64,000 nucleotides of DNA from Ciona intestinalis. Its lineage: Eukaryota; Chordata; Ascidiacea; Phlebobranchia; Cionidae. The position numbers and the translations under genes were made by a program. The stretch lies in assembly GCF_000224145.3 (NCBI RefSeq), contig NC_020167.2, positions 2,681,611-2,745,610 of the forward strand, written 5' to 3'. Below are positions 22,283-34,600 of this stretch, piece by piece (position 1 is the first letter of the stretch; each line of letters begins with the position of its first letter). Below the pieces are notes generated by a model. The model was not told the origin of the DNA, made no database searches, and saw nothing but the letters and a program-made list of their open reading frames with translations.

Positions 22283-22697
22283 TCATAATTTTAACTTCAG
22301 AAACAGAACTGCTACCTAGTAAATACTAAATACAAGACTTAGTTAATTATCTTTTGTTGATCTTACAGCTTGCTTTAGTCTTACCACCTTACTGCTAATG
22401 TTTAAATAGCAAGCAGTGCATATTGTATTGTTGTAAAACTAAATAGTGTCTCAACTCAATAGTCTAATTTTTAAGTGCTGCTGAGCTATTGTTTATGTCA
22501 CTTGTGTCTTGTTTACATAATGTGTTTGTTTTACCATTTTATTCTTCTTTTGGTGGTCGGTTATTGCATTTCACATGTTCTGAATTGAAGTGATTCATAA
22601 TTTGGTTATCGTCAATTCATTTATGAACTAAAACTCCCAAAAAGACGGCTATGTGTGTTTTAATGTAATTGTGTTTTTGTTTTACACCAGATATTAA
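22283..22697 (+). promoter_or_regulatory. ZCCHC7-MARS2 gap ending in T-rich splice acceptor
   Basis: 415 bp without a gene. GTGTTTTTGTTTTACACCAG ends at 22690, only 7 nt before the MARS2 ATG, again like a spliced-leader acceptor. Confidence 0.4.
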
Positions 22698-24780
22698 ATG
22701 AGGCTTCCTGATTTGGTTTTGTGTCATCTTAAGCGGCAATTTCTTAGATCAGCTTCGCATAAGTTGTTCTTTAAACGCTGCAAAACTTACTATGCAACCA
22801 CACCTATTTATTATGTTAACTCTGTGCCACACATTGGCCACCTGTATACCACCACCCTTGCTGATACTGCTTGTCGATGGAAACAACTTGTAACTGACAC
22901 TGAGTGTCGGTTAGCTACAGGAACAGATGAATATGGCTCAAAAGTGATGAAGGCTGCAGCCATAAATGATATGGAAACGATAGAATATTGTAACAAAATA
23001 TCATCAAGGTAAGATTCTGATCATTGTTGGTTACTTTTGTAAATTTCTGAACAAAACAAATAATTAACATAATTTATAAAAAAATATTTTTAACAAAATG
23101 CGGAATTATTTTTAAGATCTAGTATAACAGTCAAATAAAATAGTTTTTACCATAATACCATTTGTAACACACTAATACTAACAGAGTGTTTTTTAACGGA
23201 TTTTAGGTTCAAAGAAATGTGTGACGAGTTTGGGTTAAGTTATCATGACTTTATCCGTACCACTGAAGAACGACACAAAGAAACTGTTCAACACTTTTGG
23301 GAAGTTGTTCAAAGTAATGGATACATATACAAAGGTAGCAAACAATTGATACTTTCTTGAATAATACTAGTATGCGGCAACACCATTTTTAAATCATTAA
23401 ATAAGATAACAACCAAACTTCTACTGGTTTTGATGATTTGTTATGATTAAAATATATTGAACCTGAATATTATTTCTACTATTTTCAATGTTTTAAAGAA
23501 TCCATGTTTGTACAGGTATTTATGAAGGCTGGTATTGCACTTCCGATGAAACTTTTCTTACTCAGTCCCAAGTGGAAGAAGTTCACAATAAATCCACAGG
23601 GAAAAGCGAATATGTTTCCATTGAATCCGGGCATGCAGTAGAGTGGACTAAAGAAACAAACTATATGTTTCAACTTTCCTTTTTTACTGATATTATCCGA
23701 GAAAAAATACTAAGTGATCCAGATTTTGTTTATCCATCCAAAGCAAGGAATGCTGTTTTAAAGTTACTTGATGAACAAATTGGAGATCTCTCTATTTCCA
23801 GAGAGAGAAGTAGGGTTCCATGGGGGATTCCTGTTCCTAGGGACTCAAGCCAGACCATTTATGTATGGATGGATGCATTGGTCAATTACCTTACAGTTTC
23901 TGGGTATCCAAGATCAAGTTACACAGAAATGTGGCCAGCAGATGTCCATTTTATAGGGGTGGATATTTTGAAGTTTCATGCAATTTTTTGGCCAGCGTTT
24001 TTAATGGCTGCTGGTATTGAACTGCCTAAACAAATTGTTGCTAGTTCCCACTGGACTATAGACTATTCCAAAATGTCAAAAAGCAAAGGAAATGTGGTGG
24101 ATCCATTTGATATTGCGGGAAAAGTAACAGCAGAGGGGTTTAAGTATTTTCTTCTTAGGCAAGGAGTGTTGGAACATGATTGTAATTACACTGAGAGTTT
24201 GGTTTATGAAGTTATAAATGCGGATCTTGTCAATGTTTTGGGGAACTGCTTAAATCGAGCAGGGGCTAAAAAACTAAATCCTCAGAATCACTACCCTCCA
24301 TTTCATAAAGAAATATTCTCCAAAGATGAATTAGGCAACTACATTGAAAAGCGGATAACAGACTTGGACATGAATTACATACAGCAAGTGAAAAACCTTC
24401 CTGCGGTTGCAGACTCCCATTGCTCAAAATTTCACTTCTACAATGCAATTCATGAAATCATCTCCATAGCAAGGGAAGCAAACATGATGGTTCACCGACA
24501 CCAAGCGTGGAAGTTAGACGAACATCCCGATGATCTGAAACTGTTGGAAAGCATTGTGCATTCAGTGTTTGAAGGTTTAAGGGTGGCTGGTATTCTTCTT
24601 CAGCCAATGATTCCAACTTTGGCCACAAAACTGTTGGACAAGTTAAATATTCCTCTAAATGAAAGAACATGGGTTAAAGCTAATGAAAGTTTTCTTGAGT
24701 TAAATGGCCAACATGAACATTTAATAGGAAGAAAGCTGGGCAACGATACTACAGTTCTCCTCAAGCGTTTAAAGAAATAG
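22698..24780 (+). CDS. MARS2: Mitochondrial methionyl-tRNA synthetase
   Basis: Class Ia synthetase that charges mitochondrial tRNA-Met. Exons 22698-23008, 23207-23334 and 23516-24780 join to 567 residues (human 593). A short basic leader that could target mitochondria precedes YYATTPIYYVNSVPHIGHLY, containing the HIGH signature. GTDEYGSKVMKAA follows, then the catalytic-domain blocks EGWYCTSDETFL and IYVWMDALVNYLT, and the KMSKS loop in DYSKMSKSKGNVVDPF. The C-terminal anticodon-binding helices include the WKL segment. There is no zinc-knuckle or C-terminal EMAP domain, which fits the mitochondrial enzyme. AATAAA at 24798-24803. Confidence 0.96.
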
Positions 24781-25639
24781 TGTTTTTTTTATTTTTAAAT
24801 AAAGTTATGCCTTGGCAGTTCTCTGTCTAAGTAGGTCATTACATTAATTTCAAATAAAGGTTAGTTTTTAGAGAAAGTTCACAGGAATACTCACTCACTT
24901 TGGTATGCAGTGGCATATGATTTTATTTACAACGAAAGATTCCAGTTTTAAACTTTAAGTAAAACACAAATTTAAGTTTGAGTAAATATAAACAAATCCT
25001 ATTTAGTTAAGTTTTTTTGGGCACATTCACGTTATTTTACCTTTTTTAGGTACTGTTTTTTTGTGGTCCATTAGGTTCATAAGTTTGCTGTTTCATCATG
25101 CTAATAGACAAGTATGATTGATAGGCAAACAATAGCATATTTACATTAGATGAATAATGGTCCTACAGAAATGTGGTGTACTGAATTTAAAGCAACTGTT
25201 GATAGAATAAGTATGGCAAGGACAGTTAACACAATGAGAATACACAGATGGATATTTAACTGCCTTCTACGTATCTGTAGCAAGGTCAGTTTTATTGCAC
25301 TTTACTGACAATCCCTTTAAGCAGTTAGTAAATATGAACTTTTTACATGTGGCTGATATATACAGTGGATATAGCTTTTTGATAAATCATTTGGGGCAGT
25401 TAGTTAAAGCCACTGGAATGAACATATGTACTTATCATATTAGTTAAGGCAGTGGTAATACAGCTTTCTATATAAGCTTTGGCATAACAATTTAAGTACT
25501 GAATAAAACCATTGTTTTTGGTACTTGTATAAACAATTAATACTTAAGAAAAAACACATTATTCTGTTTGTTAAATATGGTTTGATGTTGTTTGTTAAAT
25601 AAATATGGTTTATGATGTTAGAATTTATGATGATAGGAT
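24781..25639. other. Convergent 3' UTRs of MARS2 and laminin alpha
   Basis: An 859-bp stretch with no gene. MARS2 has AATAAA at 24798-24803. On the minus strand an AATAAA (TTTATT, 24922-24927) would give laminin a 3' UTR of about 700 nt, so the two transcripts may nearly meet or overlap. Confidence 0.5.
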
Positions 25640-28600
25640 TTATTGAATTGGGCAGTTGTTGGTGGTGATGTCTCCATAGATTGAATATGATGTGCTTGGG
25701 TTGATTGGAAAGTAATCCACTCTAAGTTTCCTGATGCAACCCTGGTACTGACTACGTGTCAACATGCCATCCATGTGTACACCAACTGAAAGAAATAAGT
25801 GAATGTAACTTATTTATTTCTGCATGGCGATGCAGAGAAAGTTCATCTAACATGGACGTTCTGTTTCATACACATCGTACACGGGTTACCATGTAATTTG
25901 ATTAAGAGGGGTTAGTTTTTAATCAAAGTACTAACCAACATACAATTAAAATTAAGTGCAGTATTTGTTAATTACATGATTGGTTGTGAGTTACCTGGAA
26001 GCCCACCAACATATAGTTCTCCATTTGTATCGCAATTACTGTTTTCCAGCAAGCCTTCTTCAATTGGTGTAACAAGGTTGTCATCAACAGTCAGAGCGAG
26101 AATGTTCTTTGCTTTGATAACTAAAGATTGTTAGAAAAATGTAAATGAACTGTAATTAAAACTGGAAAGCAGCAAGTCACCACAGCTGAATATTTTAACA
26201 CATTCTGTGATAATTCTGTTATTATGAATTCAATAGTAGACCCACTGTATTATTGGATGCGATTCTATAAAAAAAACAGTACCTCGAATTACATGCCATC
26301 GACCATCACAAAGGTTGTCACTGTACTGAGATGGATCATAGGTTGTAAACAATGTCTCACCACCTTGTCTTACCCTTGCTACAATTTGACCATCAACTAG
26401 TGTAAGATGGAAGAAACTTCCTAAAAAAATATGGTTGTAATATTCTGGAACTGTTTCTCTGTAGTGTAAAATTGGGGCAATTTTTTGTAGCATAGACATC
26501 ATAATGCAAAGCAACTTGCATTGGGCACTTAATATACTTTAAAAAGCGACAAAACATATTTGTTCCGAACGTTATCCATTATTTACCGGTTGTTCCACCG
26601 ACAGCAAACAGAACTCCACTTTGAGCCCTTGGCTTTATTTCCAAGGTGACCTCTATGTTTGTGGCAACTGTGTAGTTAGCTATTCCAACCATATAAGCGG
26701 ATGAATATCCTTCATTTGGATGTGGATAAAACATTCCTATAAAACAAGTATAAATTATAACCACTAACTAAACATTGTTTAATATATGATCGATAAAATT
26801 AAACATTGGTAATAAAATTTATTAAATACTTTAGAAAATTATTTTTTTGTGCTTACCAATATTTGACTAAATAAACCACTGAATTATTTATATGTTACCA
26901 GGTTCAGACCCTCCTTCATAACAAGGGGAGACATTGCTTCGAACAACTGAACTTGTTCCAGATCTTTCAATTGGAACGTTGTTTGCCATCACATCTTTAA
27001 TACATCCTGTGAAGTCTGCAAGATTCTTCCTATTGATATGCCTCACAGCAAATCTCTTAGGTACCTCCTGTAGAGAATTGGTAATTAATATTCAGACTTA
27101 AAATATTTATTACATTTTTTATATTTGGTACTAGTTTCATTTATTATTAAATAAATGTAACTTATTTATTCTAGCATGTCAGGGCAACGACAGTAGTTAT
27201 AACACGCAGGTTTCATTTCATACATCAAGCCAGCTTAACACCTTTGTAACTTATTGGAAGTTATAACTTTAATAATATATAATTAATCATCTGAAAATCA
27301 GTAATTGTGTAAATATCCTTTAAACCTTACTTCAAGGCCACCAATATAGAACTCCTTGTTTGAAAGGAAAGTAAGAGAATTGCTGAAAATGGTTCCTTGT
27401 CCTTCAATGCTATCATCAAGCATAAGTTGAGTTGCGTTTCCTTTTCTTTCAAAGGTCACATGATGCCACATGCCATCATTGTAAGTCTGAATAGACTTCA
27501 ATCTGGTTCTTTCATTTCCAAACATCACACTGAACACGATGAATCCATGTTTAACATAGACAGCGATGTGTTCATTGCACCTGAAATTCAATTATCCATA
27601 TATAGATCCGGGTTGGTGTTATAAAATAAAAACTAAAAATTTTATTTTATTAAACTGCCAACAGACTGTGCACAATGTCTGAAAAGGATTTGCTGTGGTC
27701 ATCTGTGAGGTGAATGGTAAGTTTTTATTTTTTCATTTTTTTTATCTGTACAGTATCAGTCATAAGGTTCATAACTTGGTTGTCTCACCTGGTATCTGAC
27801 ATAAAAAAGATAAGACCCCGTTTTCTTGTGGTTCTCAATGACAAAGAGAATCTCCAGTTCAATGGATTGAATCTTTTGACAATATATTGGCTGTAACCAT
27901 CACCTGTATTAAAGTTAAATGTGTTTTCATATTACCAACAGTGTTTAAAACTAGGGCAACTTCGCTCGGTTGAGTTAACATGGTAATATGCATAACAATT
28001 TTTCATATCAATTTTAACCAAAGTTCACCAAAAAAGGTTGAACTACTTTAAATTTGTATTGGTAGATTATTTACTAATGTTTTACCTATATTGGGTATGG
28101 AATTTTAGGTCGTTTTTTTGAGAATGTTATAGTAAAACTTTACCAATGTATCTGTATCCACGTGATTCTGGTAGGTACGGAAGTGAGCAAGTTGACTCAT
28201 AACCTTCATTGTATACTGGTACTCTAACTTCTATTACATTCACTTGCGCGTGAGCAGTTAGGTCTGAAAAACATTGAATCAGAATTAAACTGCTATAGAA
28301 CAAGATAAAACACAAGTTTTTAATTTGGAAATCAAGTTTTGAACAAGGTCAATATACAAGTTGATTTTGAAAATGATTTTTTTTGTGGCTTTGTAAAACA
28401 AAAACTCACCTTCTCGTGCTCGTCCATTCAATTCATCAGCACTGCTATGTGCAGACACAGAAGAGAGAGCAGCCAAATTGTCACCAATTTCCATAACCTC
28501 CTGTGTGATGACTCTACCTACATTACATGCATTGAACAATGGGCGACCGACACATGATGTTCCAGAAGCTTCGCAGTTCAACGCAGAAGTCAGAATGTAA

Positions 28601-31600
28601 GGAGTTCTGCCTTGTCTGAAACAACCACATTAAAGTTTGTAAGCTCTTTGTCAACATAAGGTGTTCAAATAATGATGTTTATGTACATCTCCATGCAACT
28701 TTATGGCTGCAGTTAAGTATGAAATTCCGGACTATAAACTGTAGCCTCTTATTCTGATAGTTGTCAGTAAATTTACCCATGATATTTAAATTGTACAAGT
28801 TGACTATTCAAATGAAAATTCCAATTTTTTTTTTATATATTGACCATTACCTCATAATGTATGGATTTTTGATGCAACCATTGAACATGGGCATGTTTTC
28901 AGCGCCACCAATATAAACATAAACTTGTGGATTGATAATTTCTACTTCTAGTCCGAAGTTTTGCCGCCTTCTCCTGCTAAGTTCAGTCTCAGCTAGTGCA
29001 AGTGGAGACTCATATCTTCTGCTATCTGAGTTATCCAGGGTAAGTCTCATGGATCTGTAAATGGAAAAACACATATTTTTCAGTCTCAGTATTACTATGC
29101 TTGATTCTATGATCCTTAAAAAAATCTCCGAACTTCACCGTTGCTTACCCATCTGCTGTGCGTTTGAAATTAATCATATGAGCTTGATCATTGGCATAGA
29201 ACTCCCGAGATTCAACCTCCTGGACTCCATCACTCAGGACTACATGACCCTCACGCAAGAAGAGTGTCAGCTGCTCATTGGTCTACAATTCCCACCATAA
29301 GATAAAAGTATATGTATTTGGTCGAACCAAGTTGTTTATATCAATTTATCAACTAAGTAACGAAAGTTTGTAATAAACGAAAATAAATGGGTTGGATTAT
29401 GCCAAACTTAACATTGAAATGATATGGACAAAACAACAGAACGGAAATATAGAACAGATGAATGTGTTTATTACCTGAAAGTATTGCTTCTCTCTTTACT
29501 CTTATTCCTTGAAAAATGATGAGAAATGCAATAATCGTAACTGCCTGTCTTAATGCCCCTGTCTTATACTTGCTTATTTTAAGGAATCATTTATAACACG
29601 ATTTAGTTCTGTACAGTTTATTAGTGAATCAAAATACACTGCCGGCAGTAAAGTAAAATTATGACTCATAATGATGGAAAAATGAGTGGCACAATTAACC
29701 GACAGGGCAAAATCTTAATATGCTGATTGTTTAATGCAAGAAGGCACACTTGGTGAATATTTCAACACCAGTTTATAGTGTTTAGGTAACTAATTAAAAG
29801 ATCAACTGCTTATGTACCGAAAATTTTATAAAAGCTAGTTAAAAAAAGGCACCTAAAATGATTAATGAGCTATGTACAAGATTATAAATAAGTTCAAATG
29901 CTGGGTCTGTACCATACTAGCACCATTGGCTTAGGTAAAAGAGCAATATACAGGCGTAACTATTAAGTAATTCTATGTTAGCAATGTTCCACGGTTAGTT
30001 GTCACCAACAAATACTGAAAAAATCTTTGGTAACACATGGGAACAGGCACAAGCAAAGCAATTATGTATTTAAATGATAGTGGATGATTAACACTTAGCG
30101 CTGGTCAAGTTACCGCATATGCTGATTAAGTGTAAAGCTTTGTACATTATGTTACAGTTATGATTGCTTTCAGCAGCTTCATATTCGGCTGAGAGCATTG
30201 TAGTTCCCAGCATCTAACTACCAATCCATTTGTGCTGTACGTTGGGCTTGTACATCATTCAATGGAGCTTGTTCTGGGGATGGCATTGGTGGTGGTGCAG
30301 CAGGTCCTCCAACCAGGTTGGATTTTAATACAGATGAGACCACAGCAGCAAGAACAACAATTCCCACTATCACCCCAATGACGATAAGAGCAATTTGCAA
30401 AAGCCCAGCACCAGATTGTGTAGAAGAGTCTCTGTTATCATCACTGCTTGGTGGTAAGGCATATCGTGCTTGCTCTCCCTCAATTATTGGCTGATCGGCA
30501 AGTTCAGTTTCAGTGATATCAATTGGATTTTCCCCTCCATCAATTGCAGCTTCACTGTTTCCTGCATTATCATCAATCTCATCAACTGGCGGTGGAACCT
30601 CTGATGCTGAAAAATCAGATTCATCTTCTGCTCCTCCCGAACCCATTTCATCTCCTGCCGCTGACATCATTTTTTCTGTTGTAGCCACAGCAGCATCACC
30701 TCCAGCCAAAGCATCCTCTCCTTCCATAACATCTTTCATATCGGGCTGAACAACTCCAACATCAAGTGTTGCCTGTCATTTTCATTTCATTAAAACCATT
30801 TCTTTCGAATTAGGCAGGCAACACCTTCACCAAACTGGTTAATTCCTCAAGCAAGCTGTGCCTAACTATAACATGCCTAAATGTAAGTACACCAAGCTCA
30901 TCATGCGTTAGTTCTAAGCTTCTAACACCAATTCTCTGCCATGCAAGTTCCCATTCATGTGTCCGGTTAGTGTGCATAAGCAACATATGTTAGTGCTTAT
31001 CTCATCTAAGCTTAAGCTGGCAACTATTTCTATTGTTGTCAAGGTGGTGGGATAAGTTTAAGGATGAAAAGGTGAGCGTTACGTACAAGAACATGCTTTT
31101 ATTTGACCACACATGCAGGGGAATGTGCATTAGCACATACACCGCAGGCAACGAACTTAGAAAAACATAAAATGAAGTGAAGCACAGAATCTGCGTTCAT
31201 CTCCTTAAACTGAGTAACATTCCACTAAAAAAAACATAAAAATGGCATTTGGCTAAAATCAGCTTTGATTTTACATTTACATACAAAACTAAAAGTACAA
31301 CACAATGCTGTTATTGAATTAAACATGAAAAAATGTTGATTACTGAATGATGGTGAGAGAAATATGTATGTCATGGTTAGTAGTGAATTTGTGAAAGAAA
31401 ATATCCGTATATTTAAACATGCACAGAGTTAGTAGAATGGCACCAAATAATACTTGCTTGCATTTTGACATTATTAGTTGCATTTGTCTTAATTATAGCT
31501 GGAAGCTTATACATTATACATTGGCTACGTCAGAAAACAAACAATAAAACTAATTCTTCAGTGCTAGATATAAAATCCCTGATTTACATTACATCACCAG

Positions 31601-34600
31601 TAACAAGACAAATGTGCAACATGGCAACCCCAACTATCACCATCTAATGTTCTACCTCAGTGTCACGGAAGTTAAGGATGGTTCCACTTGGTGTACCAGT
31701 TCTCATGACAACGTTGCCATCAATGTTTTGAATGCTTGGAAGAGATGAAGGCATCTTTACAAAGTCCCCACCCGCAAGCCTGAGGTCTGATACTGACTGT
31801 AAAGTGGGGAATAAATAGAAATAAATGTATGTAACTTATTTATCGTCGCCTGAAAGGGGCTGGGCAGTCACTATAACATAGGAGGTCTGATTCGCACATC
31901 TTGTGCTGGCTTAAGAGCAACCATGTATATGTGACAATATGGGTGAGAATTTAGAAAACAACTCCAGCCACTTCATTAACAGTTTTTAATAGTATCTGAT
32001 ACCAACCTCTTTTTGGCAACCTCTTGTAACACCCATGTTTTCAATTGCGTTTTGAATATCAAAGCTTCGGCTGTTGAAGTTCAGTTCACGAAGACAACCA
32101 CGGAATGAGACGTCAATGTTGCGGAGAAGTGATCTGAAGCTGTAACAACGGACGCATTTAATATCATGTATGTTGGAAATTTTTGTGTATTTTTTTAGGA
32201 TTTTTTTTTTCTAAATTACAAGAGATGTAATGTAAACAATCAACTTACTCTGGGTTAATGTTGGTGTTCCACATTCCACCAATCCATACATCTCCAAGAA
32301 TATTTGGTGATCCATTGTCGTACGTATCTTGCAATATCAGTCTACAAGATTTTAGTGTATGGTTAAGATACAAGTTTTATAAATATCAATAACTGAGTGA
32401 ATAAACTGTTTCCCTTGGTATTGAAACAGATTCAAATTTAAAAAAACAAGTTTTAGAAAATTAAACTTGTTTCTTTAGGATTTTTTAAACTACACTGCTT
32501 TTTTTATACTTTTAAATTTATAATTTTAAAAAGAATTGTTTTAAAAATTATTCCCTTTTTTTGTAAATTAATAACATGCTATTTTTAGGAAGGCCATATA
32601 ACTAGAAGCATTACTTACCTGAGATCAACAGAGACCACAGTGACTCTATGAGTTGTAGCAACACCAGTCTTTACCAGCAACTGTCGGTCATGCATCGTCA
32701 CATCACCAACATCATGTAGCGTTCGGTTTCGGGGGCCACCAGCAAAACCATAGTTCCATGTCATCACTAGTTTACCATCAACCACCTCAAGTGCAATGAA
32801 TTGATCCTGGAATACAATATTAAGGTGAAAAACAGAATAAAACAACAATGTTTTTAAACTTTAAAATGATTTAGGAAAGTGAAGCTTTAGAAACAAAATA
32901 CTATTTTTTTGCTGATTGTAACCTTATTACAAGCATTACTAACATTAGAAGAACTCTGCATTTTTTAACTACAAGTATAAAATGTAACATATTTCTAACA
33001 TAACATATATTTTGACATTTTGCTTACAGTGGTTTGTCCAACAAGGAAAAGAAGTGAATTATCTTGAAGAGTTTCAAACTTGAATCCAATAAAATGAACG
33101 CCTGCATTGTTGTTGAGGAAACTGATGTCTGAACGAGCAATCCGTACATAACTTCCGTATCCACTGAACCTCCAAACTTGGTTTGATCCAAGACCAGCCA
33201 CCCTGGTTAGTAGACAATGTTAATGGTATTGCTTCAGTTTAAAGGTTTGCAAGCAATTTTAATTAAAAAAAAACATTTCATTGATGTTTTTTGCCTTTTT
33301 TTAAACTTAAAGTGAACAGAAGGTATCACAATAACAGTTCATGCAGTTTACTGTGTTTTTTTTCAATTGTGGTTTAGCATGCAGGTTAGTAGTGTGAATG
33401 TTATAATCGAAACAAGGTATTGGAACAAAGTCACAAGTGACTTTGTATAATAAACACCACACGTCCTTACCCAAGTAAGTTATCAGGGTTGGAAGATACA
33501 TCAGATGAAGGCCTTGAAATAGCACATATAGCAAATTAAGCAAAAGCGAGTTACATGCAGTTAGTAGTAAAATGAAAAGTGAGTTAAAATTTTATTATAG
33601 AGTTGGTGTTACAAAGCATGAGTGTTATGGTGCTAGCATTAGCTGTGTCTCTCAATACATAACAAATAGGCTGTGATCTTCTCAGTGACCGTTTCACGAG
33701 TTACACATGCGTTTTGTGAATTCACAAACTTTTATGGGACCTAAATATGGGGATGGGACACTACAAACTTCTCGTAGCAACGAACCCACCTCCTAAATTG
33801 GTCAACCACTGCGTCATAATCCAATGACCTAGTAAAACCTGCTGCTCAATAACTTACATACAAGTGTCCATGTTCCCGAATGCCATGCAATTAATAGACC
33901 AAAAGGGGGAGAAATATTAAACTTAGGTAGCAAAAGAAATGGTGTGCAAAAGTAACCAAACAAAGGGTATATCAAAATAAGTTAAATATGTGAGATATTG
34001 GACTCTTACCTATCTTCACAGTTCTGTCCAGGTTTAGGTCCTTCATATGCCTTGAAATTCCAAATTCCAATTGTTTCATTGTTAAGTTTCACTTCGCCAA
34101 TACATGCGGAACCAACTTGATGATTTTGAATCTGACTTGGTGGCTGCAAAAATTGTTTTAAAGTTAATTTTTTAACTAAATCAAGGGTGATAAATTAAGT
34201 TCTGGTAAATGATAGAAAAATGTTTAAATGATAGAAAAACGGTTATCTTTTTTGTTAAATATTAAAATTCTATTTCAAAACCCACACAACACACAAAAAT
34301 CAAAAGCATGCAAAGTGTACCGATGCCATCGGGTTTCCACCCATGTAAAAACTCATGCTGCTATGGTGGATATTGGCCACTTGTTCCTGGCCATCAGTTC
34401 TGCCTTCTTTGTAATCAGAAGCCACGCTTGAAGCAGGTGTACCATCCCCACGTCCCACTTCTTGTGATGGATATTCAACTTCCAAAGAACCAAAGTTTCC
34501 AATTCTGGCAATGTGTTTTATGGAAACTTAATGTTTGTTCACGCTTATGTTATATGACGGTTCAGATTAATTTAGAAGGTGTTGTGGTTGTGATAGTGTA

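Larger units (their letters stand above)
25640..29282 (-). other. LAMA5: Laminin alpha: rest of LG3, linker, LG4 and LG5, exons 62-72
   Basis: LG3: 29282-29149, 29054-28851 and 28615-28410 (the last also codes the LG3-LG4 linker). LG4: 28263-28144, 27903-27789, 27580-27331 and 27067-26899. LG5: 26736-26587, 26420-26283, 26120-25995 and 25785-25640. Exon 61 joins exon 62 in phase 0 as [22 protein letters not shown], an ordinary LG strand pair, so the canonical transcript skips the open frame at 30218-30772. LG5 ends in [18 protein letters not shown] and a final CIRKLRVD block. Confidence 0.93.

Noticed and set aside
32995-33201. Separate small minus-strand gene starting at Met 33201
   Set aside because: It is laminin exon 57 (LG2) read alone; splice phases tie it to its neighbours.
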